Part shown: positions 1 to 18,772 of the stretch, in pieces
How positions within the stretch are numbered: the first letter of the stretch is position 1
Layout of the letters: the number at the start of each line of letters is the position of its first letter
Assembly: GCF_001613405.1 (NCBI RefSeq)
Contig: NZ_BDCH01000025.1
Location: 62,001-126,000, forward strand
Direction: 5' to 3'
Source: Nocardia crassostreae
GTDB lineage: Bacteria; Actinomycetota; Actinomycetes; Mycobacteriales; Mycobacteriaceae
Length of the DNA stretch: 64,000 bases
Notes under the pieces: generated by a model
Seen by the model: the letters and a program-made list of their open reading frames with translations, nothing else
The model's database searches: none
Told to the model about the DNA's origin: nothing
Translations under genes and position numbers: made by a program

Positions 1-6446
<6,446 letters not shown>

Positions 6447-6447
<1 letters not shown>

Positions 6448-9400
6448 CAGTGGTTTCCTTCCGACGTGCTTTCCGAGCGGATGACCAGGGCGTGCGCGTC
6501 CGCGGACAAGGTGTGCAGCGCCTCGGCCAGACCGGCCGCGCCGAGGGCGGCCAGCATGCCGGGCGACAGCCCGGCGAGTGCGACATTCACCAGCGCTTCC
6601 GGTTTCGCCGCGGGGCCCATGGCGCGGGCGACGGCGGCGAGTTTGTCGGCGAGATCGCGGTAGGTGACGGCGTGGGCGCCGTGTGCGACGGCGACGGCAT
6701 CGGGGGCGAGGGCCGCCGCGGCGGCGATCAACTCCGGTAGCGGGGGCGAATCCGTGGGCGATATCGCGGCCATTGCGCGAGATGCGCTGCCGCCGCGCCG
6801 GTTCCGCTCCGCATCGGTGCGGATGTCGATCGAGCGCACGGCTGCCGCCGGATCGGCGGCAATGGCGCGCAGCACGCGCAGTAGCCGCTCCGCCAGCAAG
6901 CCGATGGTGCTCGCGCCGAAAATATCCGCGGCATAGGCGAATCGCATGCGCAGGCCGATGACCCGCCCGGACTCGTCGCAGCACTCCATACCGGTGAGCT
7001 GGAGATCGAACTTGGCCTCGCCCAGGCTCGGTTCCAGCACCTCGACCGCCAGGCCGGGGAGCTCCACCGCGCCCGCGGGCAGGTTCTGGAAGGTGAGCAT
7101 CACCTGGAACAGCGGCGTGAACGCGCTGGAGCGGGTGCGTCCGGTGTGCTGCAGGACGGCCTCGACCACCCGCTCGAACGGGACGTCGGCCCGCGCGAAG
7201 GCGGCCAGATCCCGATCCCGCACCTGCCGCAGCAGCTGCTCGAAGGACGCCCGGCCGTCCACCTCGGTGCGCAGCACCACGGTATTGACGAACATGCCGA
7301 TCAGGTCGTCCAGCACGCGCTCACCTCGACAGGCGACCGGGACGCCGATCGAAATATCCTGCTGTCCGGAGAGTTTGGCCAGCAGCACCGCGAAAGCGGC
7401 GTGCACCACGCCGAACAGCGTGGTCCCGTGCTCGCGGGCGAGGCTCACGAGAGTCGCGGTGAGTTCCACGCCGACCTCGAAATCAATGGTCTCGCCCCGC
7501 ATCTCGCGGCGAGCGGGCCGCGCCCGATCAGTCGGCAGCGCCAGCTGTTCCGGCGCGGAGGACAATTCGTCGATCCAGAACCGCAGCTGTTTCGACAGCA
7601 GACTCTCCGGATCGGCATCGGCCCCGAGCAGTTCCCGCTGCCAGGCCGAGTAGTCGCCGTACTGGATCTCCAACGGCGTCCACTCGGGCGGCAGGCCACC
7701 CACCCGGCTCGCGTACGCGGTCATCAGATCCCGTGTCATCGGCGCTATCGAATACCCGTCGGCGGCAATGTGATGCAGCACGACCACCAGCACATGCTCG
7801 GCCGGAGCGACCCGCAGCAGCCGCGCCCGCACCGGCGGATCCGCGGCGACGTCGAATCCCGCGGCCACGATCTCCGCCAGCCGCGCATCGATATCCTCGT
7901 GCGCCACCGGAACCGGTGTGAGATCGAACCGCGTCTCGTCCACCGCGAGCACCTGCTGTACCGGCTCGCCATCCACCTCGGGATACCGGGTCCGCAGAAT
8001 CTCGTGCCGCCCCAGCACATCCCGCAGTGCGGCGGCCAGCGCAATGTCATCGAGCGCGCCGGTGAGCCGAATCGCCGCGGGCACATGGTAGGCCGCCGAA
8101 TTCGGCTGCAACCGATTCAGCACCCACATCCCCTGCTGCGCCAGCGACAGCGGAGCCGGTCCTGCCCCGCTCCGGCGAACCGGAACCAGCCGTGCGTCTT
8201 CCGGCTCCGCACTCGCGACCCACTCGGCCAGCGCCCCCACGGTCGGCGCTTCGAACACCGCCGCCACCGGAATGCGCACCCCGATATCGGAGCCGAGTCG
8301 CGCCGCCAGCCGGGTCGCCATGAGCGAATTCCCGCCCAGCGCGAAGAAATCGGAGTCCAGACCGATTGCTGCGACGTCGGCCGACTCGACACCGCGCACT
8401 TCGGCGAAGGCGGCGGCAATCCGGCATTCGAGCTCGGTGACCGGAGCGCGGAACACTGGTCGAGTGCCGATCGGCTCGGGCAGCCGGGAGCGGTCGATCT
8501 TTCCGTTGGCATTGAGCGGCAGCGCGTCCAGCACGACGATCTCGGCCGGAATCATGTACTTGGGCAACTCCGCACCGAGCGCGACGCGCAATGCCGCCGC
8601 CACCTCGCCACACCTGCCCGGATCGGTTTCGGGCACCGCGGCATAGGCCACCAAGCGGGCCCCGGTGTCGCCCATGGTGTGAGCCACCGCCACCGCGGCA
8701 CTCACCCCGGCCTGGCGGCGCAGCGCGGTTTCCACCTCGCCAAGCTCGATCCGGAAACCACCGATCTGCACCTGGAAATCGGCGCGGTCCAGGTACTCGA
8801 GGACCCCGTCGGCATTCCAGCGCACGATATCGCCGGTTCGGTACATGCGGCCCGACCCGTGCGGATCGGCCACGAAACGCTCCGCCGTGAGCGCCGCCCG
8901 GCCGAAGTACCCGCGAGCCAACTGCGCACCCGCCAAATACAGTTCACCGGGCACCCCGACCGGCACCGGCCGCAGCCGGGCATCGAGCACATGCACCCGG
9001 CTGTTCCACGCGGGCGCGCCGATCGGCACCGTGTGGCCCGGCCGCTCCCGCACCTCGAACGCGGTAATCGAAACCGCCGCCTCGGTGGGTCCGTACAGGT
9101 TGAAAAGCCGTGCACCCTGGCCGCCCGAACGCGGACGAGCGACCGTGCCCAGGAAGTCCGCGGCTGTGCTCGCGGGTAGGGCCTCGCCGATCGCGAGGAC
9201 CGCACGGACCGATGCGGGCAGCGGGCCCTGAGCGAGGAGCATGCCGAGCAGCGCGGGGACCGGGTGTAGGACCGTGACGGCGTGCCGTTCCATCAGTGCC
9301 CGCAGGCGGTCCGGGTCGCGCTCGTGGCCCGGTTCGGTGACGACGAGGCTGCCGCCGGTGACCAGGGGCGACCAGAACTCCCAGACGGAAAGGTCGAAGG

Positions 9401-12400
9401 TGGCGGGGGTTTTGAGCAGGGCACGGTCATTGCAGTCGAGCTGGAAAGTGTCTCGCAGCCAGCGCAATTGGTTCGTCACCGCGGCGTGGGTGATGGCCAC
9501 GCCCTTCGGTTTGCCGGTCGAGCCGGAGGTGAAGATGACGTAAGCCGGGTTGTCGGCCCGCAGCGGGCGAACCCGGTCGGCGTCCGTGATCGGCGCCGGT
9601 GCGAAGGCGGTCGGATCGAGCCGGTCGATCTCGTGCACGGGCCGGTCCGTCACGAACGGCGCGCCGTCGGCGGCGTTCGTGAGCACGCAGACCGGAGCGG
9701 CGGTCTCCATGATGTCAGCAATGCGGTCGGCGGGGTGGTCCGGGTCGATCGGCACATAGGCGGCACCGGCCTTGACCACCGCGTACATGGCGACCACCAG
9801 ATCGGTCCCGCGCCGCATGGCCAGCACCACGGTGGCCTCCGGGCCGACGCCGTCGGCGATGAGGCGACGGGCGAGCCGGTTGACCCGGGCATCGAATTCG
9901 ACATAGGTGAGGACGATTTCGCCGGTGGCGTCGAGCAGGGCGACGGCGTCGGGGGTGGCCGCGACCTGGGCGTCGACCAGATCGGCGAGGGTGGCGGGAG
10001 GCAGGGGGTGCGCCGTCGTGTTCCACTCGGCCACTTGCCGCCGTTGCTCCGCACCAAGGAGGTCGATATCGCCCACGACCGTGTCCGGTCGTGCCGCAAT
10101 GGTTTCCAGTAGCAGACCGAAAGCGGTGACGATGCGCTGGGCCGTGGGCTCGGCGAACAGGTCCGTGGCGTAGCCGAGGGTCAGGTCGAGACCGGCGGGG
10201 TTGCCGCCTGCTCCGTAGTGGTCGACGGCGAATAGGTGCAGTTCGAATTGGGCTGTGCCGTTGTCGTATTCGATTTCGGTGATGGTGAGGCCGGGCAGGC
10301 GGAGTCGCGCGCGGTCGTGGTTCTGGAAGGACAGACCCACCTGGAACAAGGGGTGGCGGGCGGTGGAGCGCTCCGGGTTGAGGACCTCCACCAGGCGCTC
10401 GAAGGGGACGTCCGCGTGCGAGAGCGCCGCTACGTCGGCCGCGCGCACCCGGGCCAGCAGGCCGGTAAAAGGTTCGGCGGCGTCGACCTGGGCGCGCAGG
10501 ACCAGGGTGTTGACGAACATGCCGATCACGTCGTCGAGTGCGGCGTCGCCGCGTCCGGCGATCGGGGTGCCCACGGCGATATCGGTGGTTCCGGACAGCC
10601 TGGCGAGCAGGGCGGCGAAGGCGGCGTGGACCACCATGAACAGGGTCGCGCCGTGACGACGGCCCAAATCGCTCAGGCGGGAGTGCAGTTCGGCATCGAC
10701 GTGGAGGTCGACGTGGCCACCGCGCAGGCTCTGCCGGGCGGGGCGGGGATGGTCGGTCGGCAGATTCAGTTGGTCCGGCAGTCCGGCGAGGACGGTCCGC
10801 CAGCAGGACAGTTGCCGGGTGGCGGTCGAACCGGCGTCGTCCTCGGAGCCGAGCAGGGTGCGCTGCCAGAGAGCGTAGTCGGCGTACTGGATGGCGAGCG
10901 GGGCCCAGGAGGGCTCCGCACCGGTCAGGCGCGCTTCGTAGGCCAGTACGAGGTCCCGGACGAACGGAACGAGCGAGGATCCGTCGGCCGAGATGTGGTG
11001 CAGCACACCGGCGAGCACATGGTCGCCGTCGGCCGCGCCATCACTGTCCACGATGCGGAACAGCCGCACCCGGACGGGGATATCGGTGGTCACATCGAAG
11101 GAGGTGGTGGCGATCTCGTGGATCCGCTGGGCCAGCGCGGTTTCCGCGACATAGATCGCGCGCAGTGACGAGACGGCCTGTGCCGCAGGAAGAATCACCT
11201 GCACGGGTCCGTCGGCCGTCTCGGGATAGACGGTGCGCAGCGTCTCGTGGCGTTCGATCACATCCGCGAGCGCGGCGTCGAGGGCGAGCGCATCCAGCTC
11301 ACCGGACAGCCGCAGCGCCAGCGGGATGTTGTACGCGGTGGAGGCGCGATCGAAGCGGTTGATGAACCACATGCGCTGCTGCGCCGGGGACAGCGGGAGC
11401 CCATCCGGGCGAGCGCCCGCCGCCAGCACGGGACGCGGGCCCGTCCCATCGGTTCCGGCGCGCGCCGCCAGCGCCGCCACGACCGGCGCTTCGAACAGGG
11501 CGCGCACCCCGACCGTCACACCGAGCGCGGCGCCGATCCGGGCGACCGCCTTGGCGGCGAGCAGCGAACCGCCGCCGAGCGCGAAGAAGTCGTCGTCCGC
11601 GCCGACCAGCTCGAGACCGAGCACATCGGCGTACACACCCGCGACGATCTCCTCGGCAAAGGTGGCGGGCTTGCGATAGGCGGTGGTCTCGAACACCGGG
11701 GCCGGTAGGGCCGTTCGATCCAGCTTTCCATTGACGGTCAATGGGATTCGATCGACCGCCACAATGGCGGTGGGCACCATGTGCTCGGGCAGCTCGCGTG
11801 CGACCGCCTGCCGCAGCGCGGCGGCGTCGAGTACCCGCGACGGCCGCGCGCTCTCGGCGAGCGGTACCACGTACCCGACAATGCGGGCCTCGCCCACGGT
11901 CTCGTCGTGGCGCACGACCACCGCCGCCTCGAGCACCTCCGGCCGTGCGAGCAATGCCGCCTCGATCTCGCCGAGCTCGATGCGGAAGCCGCGCAGGTTC
12001 ACCTGCTGATCGGCGCGGCCCAGATACTCCAGATCGCCCTCGGCCGTCCAGCGGGCCAGATCGCCGGAGCGGTAGGCCGGGGTTCCGGGCGGGCCGTACG
12101 GATCGGCCACGAAGCGGGCCGCGGTCAGCGCCGGGCGGCCGAGATAGCCGCGCGCCAATTGCCCACCGGAGACATATATTTCGCCCGGCACGCCCACCGG
12201 CACCGGCCGCAGCCGCGCATCCCGTACACGCACCCGCAGTCCCGCCAGCGCACCGCCGATCACGCTGGCCGCACCCGTCTCCGGGCCGATAGGCCGGTGC
12301 GAGACGTGCACCGTGGTCTCGGTGATGCCGTACATATTGACCAGCGCGGGCCGCTCCGGATGCCGTGCGAACCAGCCGGTGAGCCGCTGCGGTTCCAGGG

Positions 12401-15400
12401 CCTCACCGCCGAAGATCACGCAGCGCAGCGCGAGTTCGTCGCTCGCCTCGGCATCCGCGGCCATGAGCTGGTAGAACGCCGAGGGCGTCTGGTTCAGCAC
12501 CGTCACGCGCTGCTCGGCGAGCAGTGCGCGGAACTGCTGCGGCGACCGGGAAGTGAAGTAGTCGACCACGATCATGCTGCCGCCGTGCAGCAGCGCGCCC
12601 CACAGCTCCCAGACCGAGAAATCGAAGGCATGGGAGTGGAACAGCGTCCACACGTCGGCGGGGCCGAATTCGTAGTGGCGGCGGGTGTTGTCGAGCAGCC
12701 GGATCACATTGCGGTGCGGGATGACCACGCCCTTGGGGCGGCCGGTGGAGCCGGAGGTGTAGATGACGTATGCGGTATTGGCCGGATCCAGCGGGGCCCG
12801 GCGGTCGCGGTCGGTCACCGGAGCGGAGTCGACACCCGCGAGGTCCACGACATCGAGATCGATGACCGGGCCGCCGAACCAGCCCGCGGGCAGGTCGGCC
12901 GCACCGCTGGTGACGGCGCACACCGGGCGGGCATCGTCCAGCACGTATTCGATGCGATCGGCCGGGTAGGCGGGATCGATCGGCAGATAGCCGCCACCGG
13001 CCTTGACCACCGCCAGTACCGCGACAACCATATCGGCGGTGCGCGGAAGCGCCACGGCCACCAGCGATTCCGGTCCGACACCTGCTGCGATCAACCGCCG
13101 CGCGAGCCGGTTGGCGCGCTCGTCGACCTCGGCGTAGGTCAGCACGGTCTCCGCGATCCGCACCGCGACCGCCTGCGGATGCGCGGCCGCCACGAGTGCG
13201 AAACGCTCTGCGAGGGTGGTGTTCTCGGCCGCATCCGCACCCGTGGCCGACCACTCGTACAGCGCCCGCCGCTGCTCCTCACCGCTCAGCAGCTGAATAT
13301 CGCCGACCACCACGGTCCGGTCCGCGGCCACCGCTGCCAGCACCTGCTCGAACCGCCGGGCCAGCACCGAAATCCCCTGGGCCTCGAAAAGATCCGTGGC
13401 GTAGACGATCTCGATATCCATACTGCCCGCGCGACCGTCGGCGGCACGGGTTTCCACGACCGTGAACTGGAGATCGAACTTGGCCACCCCCGCGTCCACC
13501 GGTTCCGGCCGCATCCGCAGCCCGGGCAGCGCCACGGCGGGCAGTTCGTAGTTGTGGAAGGTGAGCGCCACCTGGAACAGCGGATGCCGGTTCTGCGCCC
13601 GCGCCGGGGCCAGAGCCTCCACCAACCGCTCGAACGGCAGATCGGCATGCGACAGGGCCGCGATATCGCCCTCGCGCACCGTATCCAGCACGGTGGCGAA
13701 TCCGGCGCGCGGATCGATCTCGGTGCGCAACACCAGCGTATTGACGAACATGCCGACCAGGCCGTCCAGCGCCTGCTCGCCGCGCCCCGCGACCGGGGTG
13801 CCGATGGCGATATCCGCACTGCCCGACAACCGGGCCAGCAGGACCGCCAGCGCCGCGTGCACCGTGCTGAACAGCGTGGTGTCGTGCTTGCGCGCCAGCT
13901 CCGCCAGTTCACCGTGCAGATCCGAGTCGATGCCCAGCCGGTGACTGCCGCCGCGCAGCGACGACACCGCCGGGCGCGGGCGATCCACCGGCAGCTCCAA
14001 TTGCTCGGGCAGCCCCGCCAGCCGTGTCCGCCAGAAGTCCAGCTGCCCGTGCAGCGCGGCCCCCGGATCGTCCTCGGACCCGAGCGATTCCGCCTGCCAC
14101 AGCGTGTAATCCGCGTACCGCACCGGCAGCGGATACCAGGCGGGCGGCTTGCCGTCCCGCCGAGCCGAGTACGCCGTCAGGAAATCGGCCGCCAGCGGTC
14201 CGAGCGAGAACCCGTCCGCACTGATGTGATGCACGACCAGCACCAGCACGTGGTCGGTCTCGGAACTACTGAAAAGTGCGGCGCGCAAGGGTGTTTCACG
14301 AGTCCGGTCGAATCCGACACCAGCCAGCGCCGCCACCCGCCCGGCCACCTCGCCCGCCGAAACGGCGGCATGAATCAAGGCCGTCGCGGCCGCGGCCCGC
14401 ACCCGCTGCTCCGGCCCGTCCGGGCCGTCCGGATAGACGGTGCGCAAGCTCTCGTGCCGCTCCACCACATCCCGCAGCGCGGCATTGAGCACCGCCGCAT
14501 CCACCACACCGGAAATCCGCAGGGCCAGTGGAATATTGTCGGCGGCCGCACCCGGACCCACCCCGGACGCGGTAGCCCAATACCGATTGAGGAACCACAT
14601 CCGCCGCTGGGCATACGACAACGGCAACCGCTCCGGCCGCGGCTCCACCGCCCGCAACGGAATCCGATTGCCCCGCCCCGACCGACTCTCGGCCCGCGCG
14701 GCCAGCAGCGCCACGGTCGGAGCCTCGAACAGATCCCGCACCGACAATTCGGCATCCAGCGCCGCACCCACCCGGGCCACCGCGCGCGCCGCCAGCAGGG
14801 AACTGCCGCCGAGCCCGAAGAAGTCGTCATCCGCGCCCACCGAGCGCGACGCGCCGGAGCCGCCGCGACCGAGCAGATCACCGAATACCCCGGCCACAAT
14901 CTCCTCGGCGACCGTCCCCGGCCTGCGATAGGCGGTGGTCTCGAACACCGGCGCGGGCAATGCCGCCCGATCCAACTTGCCGGACGCATTAAGCGGCAAA
15001 GCATCCAACACCACGACGGCAGCCGGAACCATATAGCCCGGCAGCGCCCGCGCCAGCGCGGAGCGCACCGACTCCGGAGCGATGTCCGCGCCGGGCACCG
15101 GCACCACGTACCCCACCAGCCGCGCCTCGGCTTCCGCTGCCGCACCACCGTATTCACCCCGCCCGGAAGCGCCGCGCACCATCACGACCGCCTGCGCGAC
15201 ACCCGGTTGCGCCAGCAGCGCGGCCTCGATCTCGCCGAGCTCGATCCGCAATCCACGCAACTTCACCTGAAAGTCGTTGCGCCCCAGGCACTCCAGATCA
15301 CCATCGTGATTCCGGACCACCAGATCGCCCGTCCGATACATGCGCTCGCCCAGCTCGAACGGGTTGGCCACGAAGCGGTCCGCCGACAGATCGGCCCGGC

Positions 15401-16301
15401 CCACATACCCGCGAGCCAACTGCCCGCCCGCCAGATACAACTCACCCGCGATCCCCGGTCCCACCGGGCGCAGCCGCGAATCCAGCACATAAACCCGCGT
15501 GTTCCACACCGGACGCCCGATCGGCACCGAAACACCGTCACCATCGCCCACCTCGTGGAAGGTGACATCCACCGCGGCCTCGGTCGGCCCATACAGGTTG
15601 TGCACCCGCGCCCCGGTGAGCGCCCGCATCCGCTGCGCAGTCGCCGCAGGCAGCACCTCACCCGAGGCGAACACCTGCCGCAGCGCCTCTGCACCGTGAC
15701 TTGCGGGCCGACTCTCGTCATCCCGGCCCGCCTTCGGCCAGGATCCACTGCGGTATTCCGGCCGAACCCGCGCCAGAACAGCGGACGAGGACGCGACGGC
15801 GGGCTCACCGCCGAGGGCGGCTACGAAGACCGACAGCATCGACGGCACGAAGTGCGCGGTCGTGATGCCCTCTTCGGCAATGATCCGCGCCAGATACGCC
15901 GGGTCGCGGTGGCCGTCCGGCTTAGCGACCACCAGGCGCGCACCGGTCTGCAACGGCCAGAAGAACTCCCACACCGACACATCGAAGGTGGCCGGAGTCT
16001 TCTGCAAGACAGCGTCATCCGAACCGATCGGGTACTCGGCCTGCATCCACAGCAGACGGTTCACGATCGCGCCGTGCTCGACCGCCACACCCTTCGGGCG
16101 ACCCGTCGAACCGGACGTGAAGATCACGTACGCGGTGTGCGACTCCCGCAGGGGGGGGCCACGCGTTCCGCATCGGTGACCGGAGCTTCCGAGTAAGCCG
16201 ACAGGTCGAGGGCGTCGATCCGCAACACCGCGCCCGCCCCGGCCCCTGTCATTCCATCGCGCTCTCGGCCGAAACCGTATCGCGCCGAGGTCAGCACGCA
16301 C
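6447..16301 (-). CDS. NRPS segment 4: A3 (Ser), T3, C4, A4 (Thr), T4, C5, A5, T5, C6 and A-like stub
   Basis: The real frame begins at the G8 run near 16151; the residues before it are read-through. A3 has the serine code DVWHFSLVDK but an extra stretch of about 30 residues (nt about 15692-15790) just before its FASGE motif. T3 is GGSSL. C4 has HHISADG. A4 (about 13240-11750) reads DFWNIGMVHK, the standard threonine code. T4 is GGGSL. C5 has HHISADG. A5 (about 10000-8500) reads DLWHLILVSK, not assigned. T5 is GGNSL. C6 has HHIAADG. The protein then ends in a 97-residue stub resembling the N-terminal edge of an A domain (6450-6740). Module 6 is therefore split between proteins after C, with its A domain on the next gene. 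The stop overlaps the next ATG by one base. Confidence 0.93.
6450..6740 (-). other. Vestigial A-domain-like stub at the C-terminus of the first NRPS
   Basis: The final 97 residues (from LPELI to the stop) resemble the first 80 or so residues of an adenylation domain, then stop without the AMP loop. The same pattern (LPxLI, then a Tyr/Ser-Tyr A2-like motif, an AxAMG block, EALVNVALAG) recurs at the start of the next protein. I infer a paired docking element, because it lies exactly at the protein junction of module 6. Confidence 0.6.
15692..15790 (-). repeat. Probable palindromic repeat inserted in frame in A3
   Basis: A3 has about 30 residues between SVFVAAL and QVFASGE that are absent from A1 and A6. 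The DNA holds a hairpin at 15720-15744: ATCCCGGCC, a short loop, then GGCCAGGAT (one mismatch). ATCCCGGC...GGATCCAC-like elements are a familiar form of small dispersed repeats in bacterial genomes. The insert keeps the frame. Limits are approximate. Confidence 0.45.
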
Positions 16302-18724
16302 TGCGGCTTCGCGATGTCCAGCACATACCGGTTGCGCTCCTCCGGATGATCCGGATCCAGCGGCACGTACGCGCCACCGGCCGTGATGACGGCGTACATG
16401 CCGATCACCAGATCGAGCGACCGGCGCATACCCAGGGCGACAAGCGAATCCGGTCCCACACCCTGCGCAATGAGGTAGCGGGCCAGCTTGTTCACGCGCG
16501 CGGAGAACTCGGCGTAGGACAGAGTTGTCCCCTCGAAGGTGATCGCGGGGGTGTTCGGGCTGGTCGATGCCTGTGCCTCGAAGAGCGAACCCAGCGTCGC
16601 GGGCGCACCTTCGGGCAGGACGTGTACGAGGTCGAATGCGGTGTCGTTCCAGCTGCTGAGCACCTGCTCGCGTTCATCGGCGACCAGCAGCTCGATATCG
16701 CCGATCGGCTGCTCCGGGTCGGTGGTGACCGCATCCAGGATCAGGTCCAGCCGCCGAGCCAGCGCCGCTATTGTCCGTTCGTCGAAAAGATCTGTGGCAT
16801 CGGTGAACACGGCATCGACGTCGCCCGTCCGGCCCGGTTCATCCCACACCGTCAGCTGCAGGTCGAACTTCGCGGTCCGGGTGTCGATGTCCAGCCGCGC
16901 GACCTCCAGACCTGCCAGCTCGAGCGCGGGCTGCGCGGTGTTCTGGAAGTCCAGCACCACCTGGAACAACGGATGCAGCCCGGGTGACCGCACCGGATTC
17001 AGCGCCTCCACCAGCCGCTCGAACGGCACATCCGCGTGCGCGAAGGCTCGCAGATCGGTATTGCGGACGCTCGCGACCAGCTCGCGGAAGGACTGCGCCG
17101 CAACCACTTCCGTGCGCAATGCCAGCGTATTGACGAACATGCCGACGAGCCCGTCGAGCGCCTGCTCGCCGCGGCCCGCCACCGGGGTGCCGATCGCAAT
17201 ATCGCTCTGCCCCGAGACTTTCGACAACAGCGCGGCGAAGGCGGCATGCATCACCATGAACAGCGAGGCTTGGCAGTCCTCCGCGATCACGCGCAGTCGC
17301 CGCCGCAGCTCCCCGTCCAGCGTGAACTCGAATCGTGCACCCCGCCCGGACACCGTGCCCGGCCGCGGCCGCTCGGCGGGCAGCGCCAACTCCGGCGCCA
17401 TCCCGGCCAGCCCCTCCCGCCAGAACCGAATCTGCCGCGCCAGCAGCGATTCCGAATCCTCGACGTCACCGAGTACCTCCCGCTGCCACAGCGTGTAGTC
17501 GGCGTACTGCACCGGCAGTGGCTCCCACTCCGGCGCGCCACCCGCGCATCGCGCCGCATACGCGGTCATGAGGTCGCGAGTCAGCGGTGCGATGGACCAG
17601 CCGTCGGCCGCGATGTGATGCACCGCGAAGACCAGCACGTGCTCGGCCGCCACCGATGCGGCACGATCCGCAGGCACGACGCGGAGCAGGGTCAGACGCA
17701 GGGGTACCTGATCGGTCACGGTGAAGGGCTGGGCCGCGACGTCGCGGATGCGGGCGGCGACCGCGTCCGGGTGGATGGTTTCGGGGGTGAGGTCGTGGGT
17801 GAGGTCGGTGGGCGGCAGGACGGTTTGGTGGCCGATGCCATCCACGGCCGGGTAGACGGTGCGCAGGGTTTCGTGGCGGGTGATCACGTCGGTGATCGCG
17901 GCGTTCAGGGCCGGGTGGTCGAGGGGGCCTGTGAGGCGGATGGCGGCGACCAGGTTGTCAGCGACCGAGTTCGAGTCGAAGTGGTTGAGGAACCACATGC
18001 GCCGCTGCGCGTAGGAGAGCGGGATGCGGTCCGGGGTCTTGCCGCGCTCCAGGGCGACCAGGGGTTTGCGGGGTTCGGCGGCGCCGCGGCGCAGGTGGGC
18101 GGACAGGCCCGCGACGGTCGGGTGCTCGAAGAGCGCCCGGACCGGGACATCGGCATCCAGGACGGCCGCGAGGCGGGCCGAAATCTGGGTCGCCAGCAGC
18201 CAGTTGCCGCCGAGGGCGAAGAAGTCGTCGTCCAGGCCGACCTGTTCGGCGGCGAGCACCTCGGCGAAGACCGTGGCGACCGCGCGCTCGGCGGGAGTGA
18301 CGGGGGCGCGGAAGGCGCGGGCGCGCAGTTCCGGTTCGGGCAGGGCCTTGCGATCCAGCTTGCCGGACGGGGTGAGGGGCATCCGGTCCAGGTGCACATA
18401 GGCGGTGGGGACCATGTAGGACGGGAGGACGGCACGCAGCCGCTCGCCGAGAATGTCGGTGAGGTCGGCCTCCGGCAGATCGGTGACCACGTAGGCGACC
18501 AGCAGTTCACCGGTACGGTGTTTGTGGACGGTCACGGCCGCGGCGCGGACCTCGGGCGCGGCGGCCAGCGCCGCCTCGATCTCGCCGAGTTCGATGCGCT
18601 GACCGCGCAGTTTGACCTGGAAGTCGCTGCGGCCCAGGTATTCCAGCTCACCGCGGCGGGTGCGGCGGACCAGGTCGCCGGTGCGATACAGGCGAGAACC
18701 GAACGGTCCGTATGGATTTGCCAC
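16124..18724 (-). CDS. NRPS segment 3: end of A2, T2 lacking its serine, C3, start of A3
   Basis: Same frame as segment 2, resuming after the amber codon. It opens in the A2 core (YRTGDL, ELEYLGRSDFQVKLRGQRIE) and has the terminal Lys in SGKLDRKALP. T2 reads DDDFFALGGNWLLATQ: the serine that should carry phosphopantetheine is TGG (Trp, 18200-18202), so T2 cannot be primed. C3 (about 18035-16700) is intact with HHIAADG, IGMFVNT-like and PFERL blocks. A3 then starts and the frame is lost in the G8 run at 16151-16158, just before its TSGSTG loop. The natural boundary is there; the last residues are out-of-frame. Confidence 0.87.
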   Translation of the reverse strand: MANPYGPFGSRLYRTGDLVRRTRRGELEYLGRSDFQVKLRGQRIELGEIEAALAAAPEVRAAAVTVHKHRTGELLVAYVVTDLPEADLTDILGERLRAVLPSYMVPTAYVHLDRMPLTPSGKLDRKALPEPELRARAFRAPVTPAERAVATVFAEVLAAEQVGLDDDFFALGGNWLLATQISARLAAVLDADVPVRALFEHPTVAGLSAHLRRGAAEPRKPLVALERGKTPDRIPLSYAQRRMWFLNHFDSNSVADNLVAAIRLTGPLDHPALNAAITDVITRHETLRTVYPAVDGIGHQTVLPPTDLTHDLTPETIHPDAVAARIRDVAAQPFTVTDQVPLRLTLLRVVPADRAASVAAEHVLVFAVHHIAADGWSIAPLTRDLMTAYAARCAGGAPEWEPLPVQYADYTLWQREVLGDVEDSESLLARQIRFWREGLAGMAPELALPAERPRPGTVSGRGARFEFTLDGELRRRLRVIAEDCQASLFMVMHAAFAALLSKVSGQSDIAIGTPVAGRGEQALDGLVGMFVNTLALRTEVVAAQSFRELVASVRNTDLRAFAHADVPFERLVEALNPVRSPGLHPLFQVVLDFQNTAQPALELAGLEVARLDIDTRTAKFDLQLTVWDEPGRTGDVDAVFTDATDLFDERTIAALARRLDLILDAVTTDPEQPIGDIELLVADEREQVLSSWNDTAFDLVHVLPEGAPATLGSLFEAQASTSPNTPAITFEGTTLSYAEFSARVNKLARYLIAQGVGPDSLVALGMRRSLDLVIGMYAVITAGGAYVPLDPDHPEERNRYVLDIAKPQCVLTSARYGFGRERDGMTGAGAGAVLRIDALDLSAYSEAPVTDAERVAPPCGSRTPRT

Positions 18725-18772
18725 AAAGCGCTCGGCGGACAGATCGGCCCGGCCGTGATACCCGCGGGCCAG

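Noticed and set aside
11781..16196. Long plus-strand open frame (about 1470 codons) antisense to the NRPS, and similar long plus-strand frames over 1-24700
   Set aside because: They lie codon-for-codon opposite the NRPS reading frame and result from high GC bias; their composition (Arg/His/Gly/Gln-rich) resembles no protein family.
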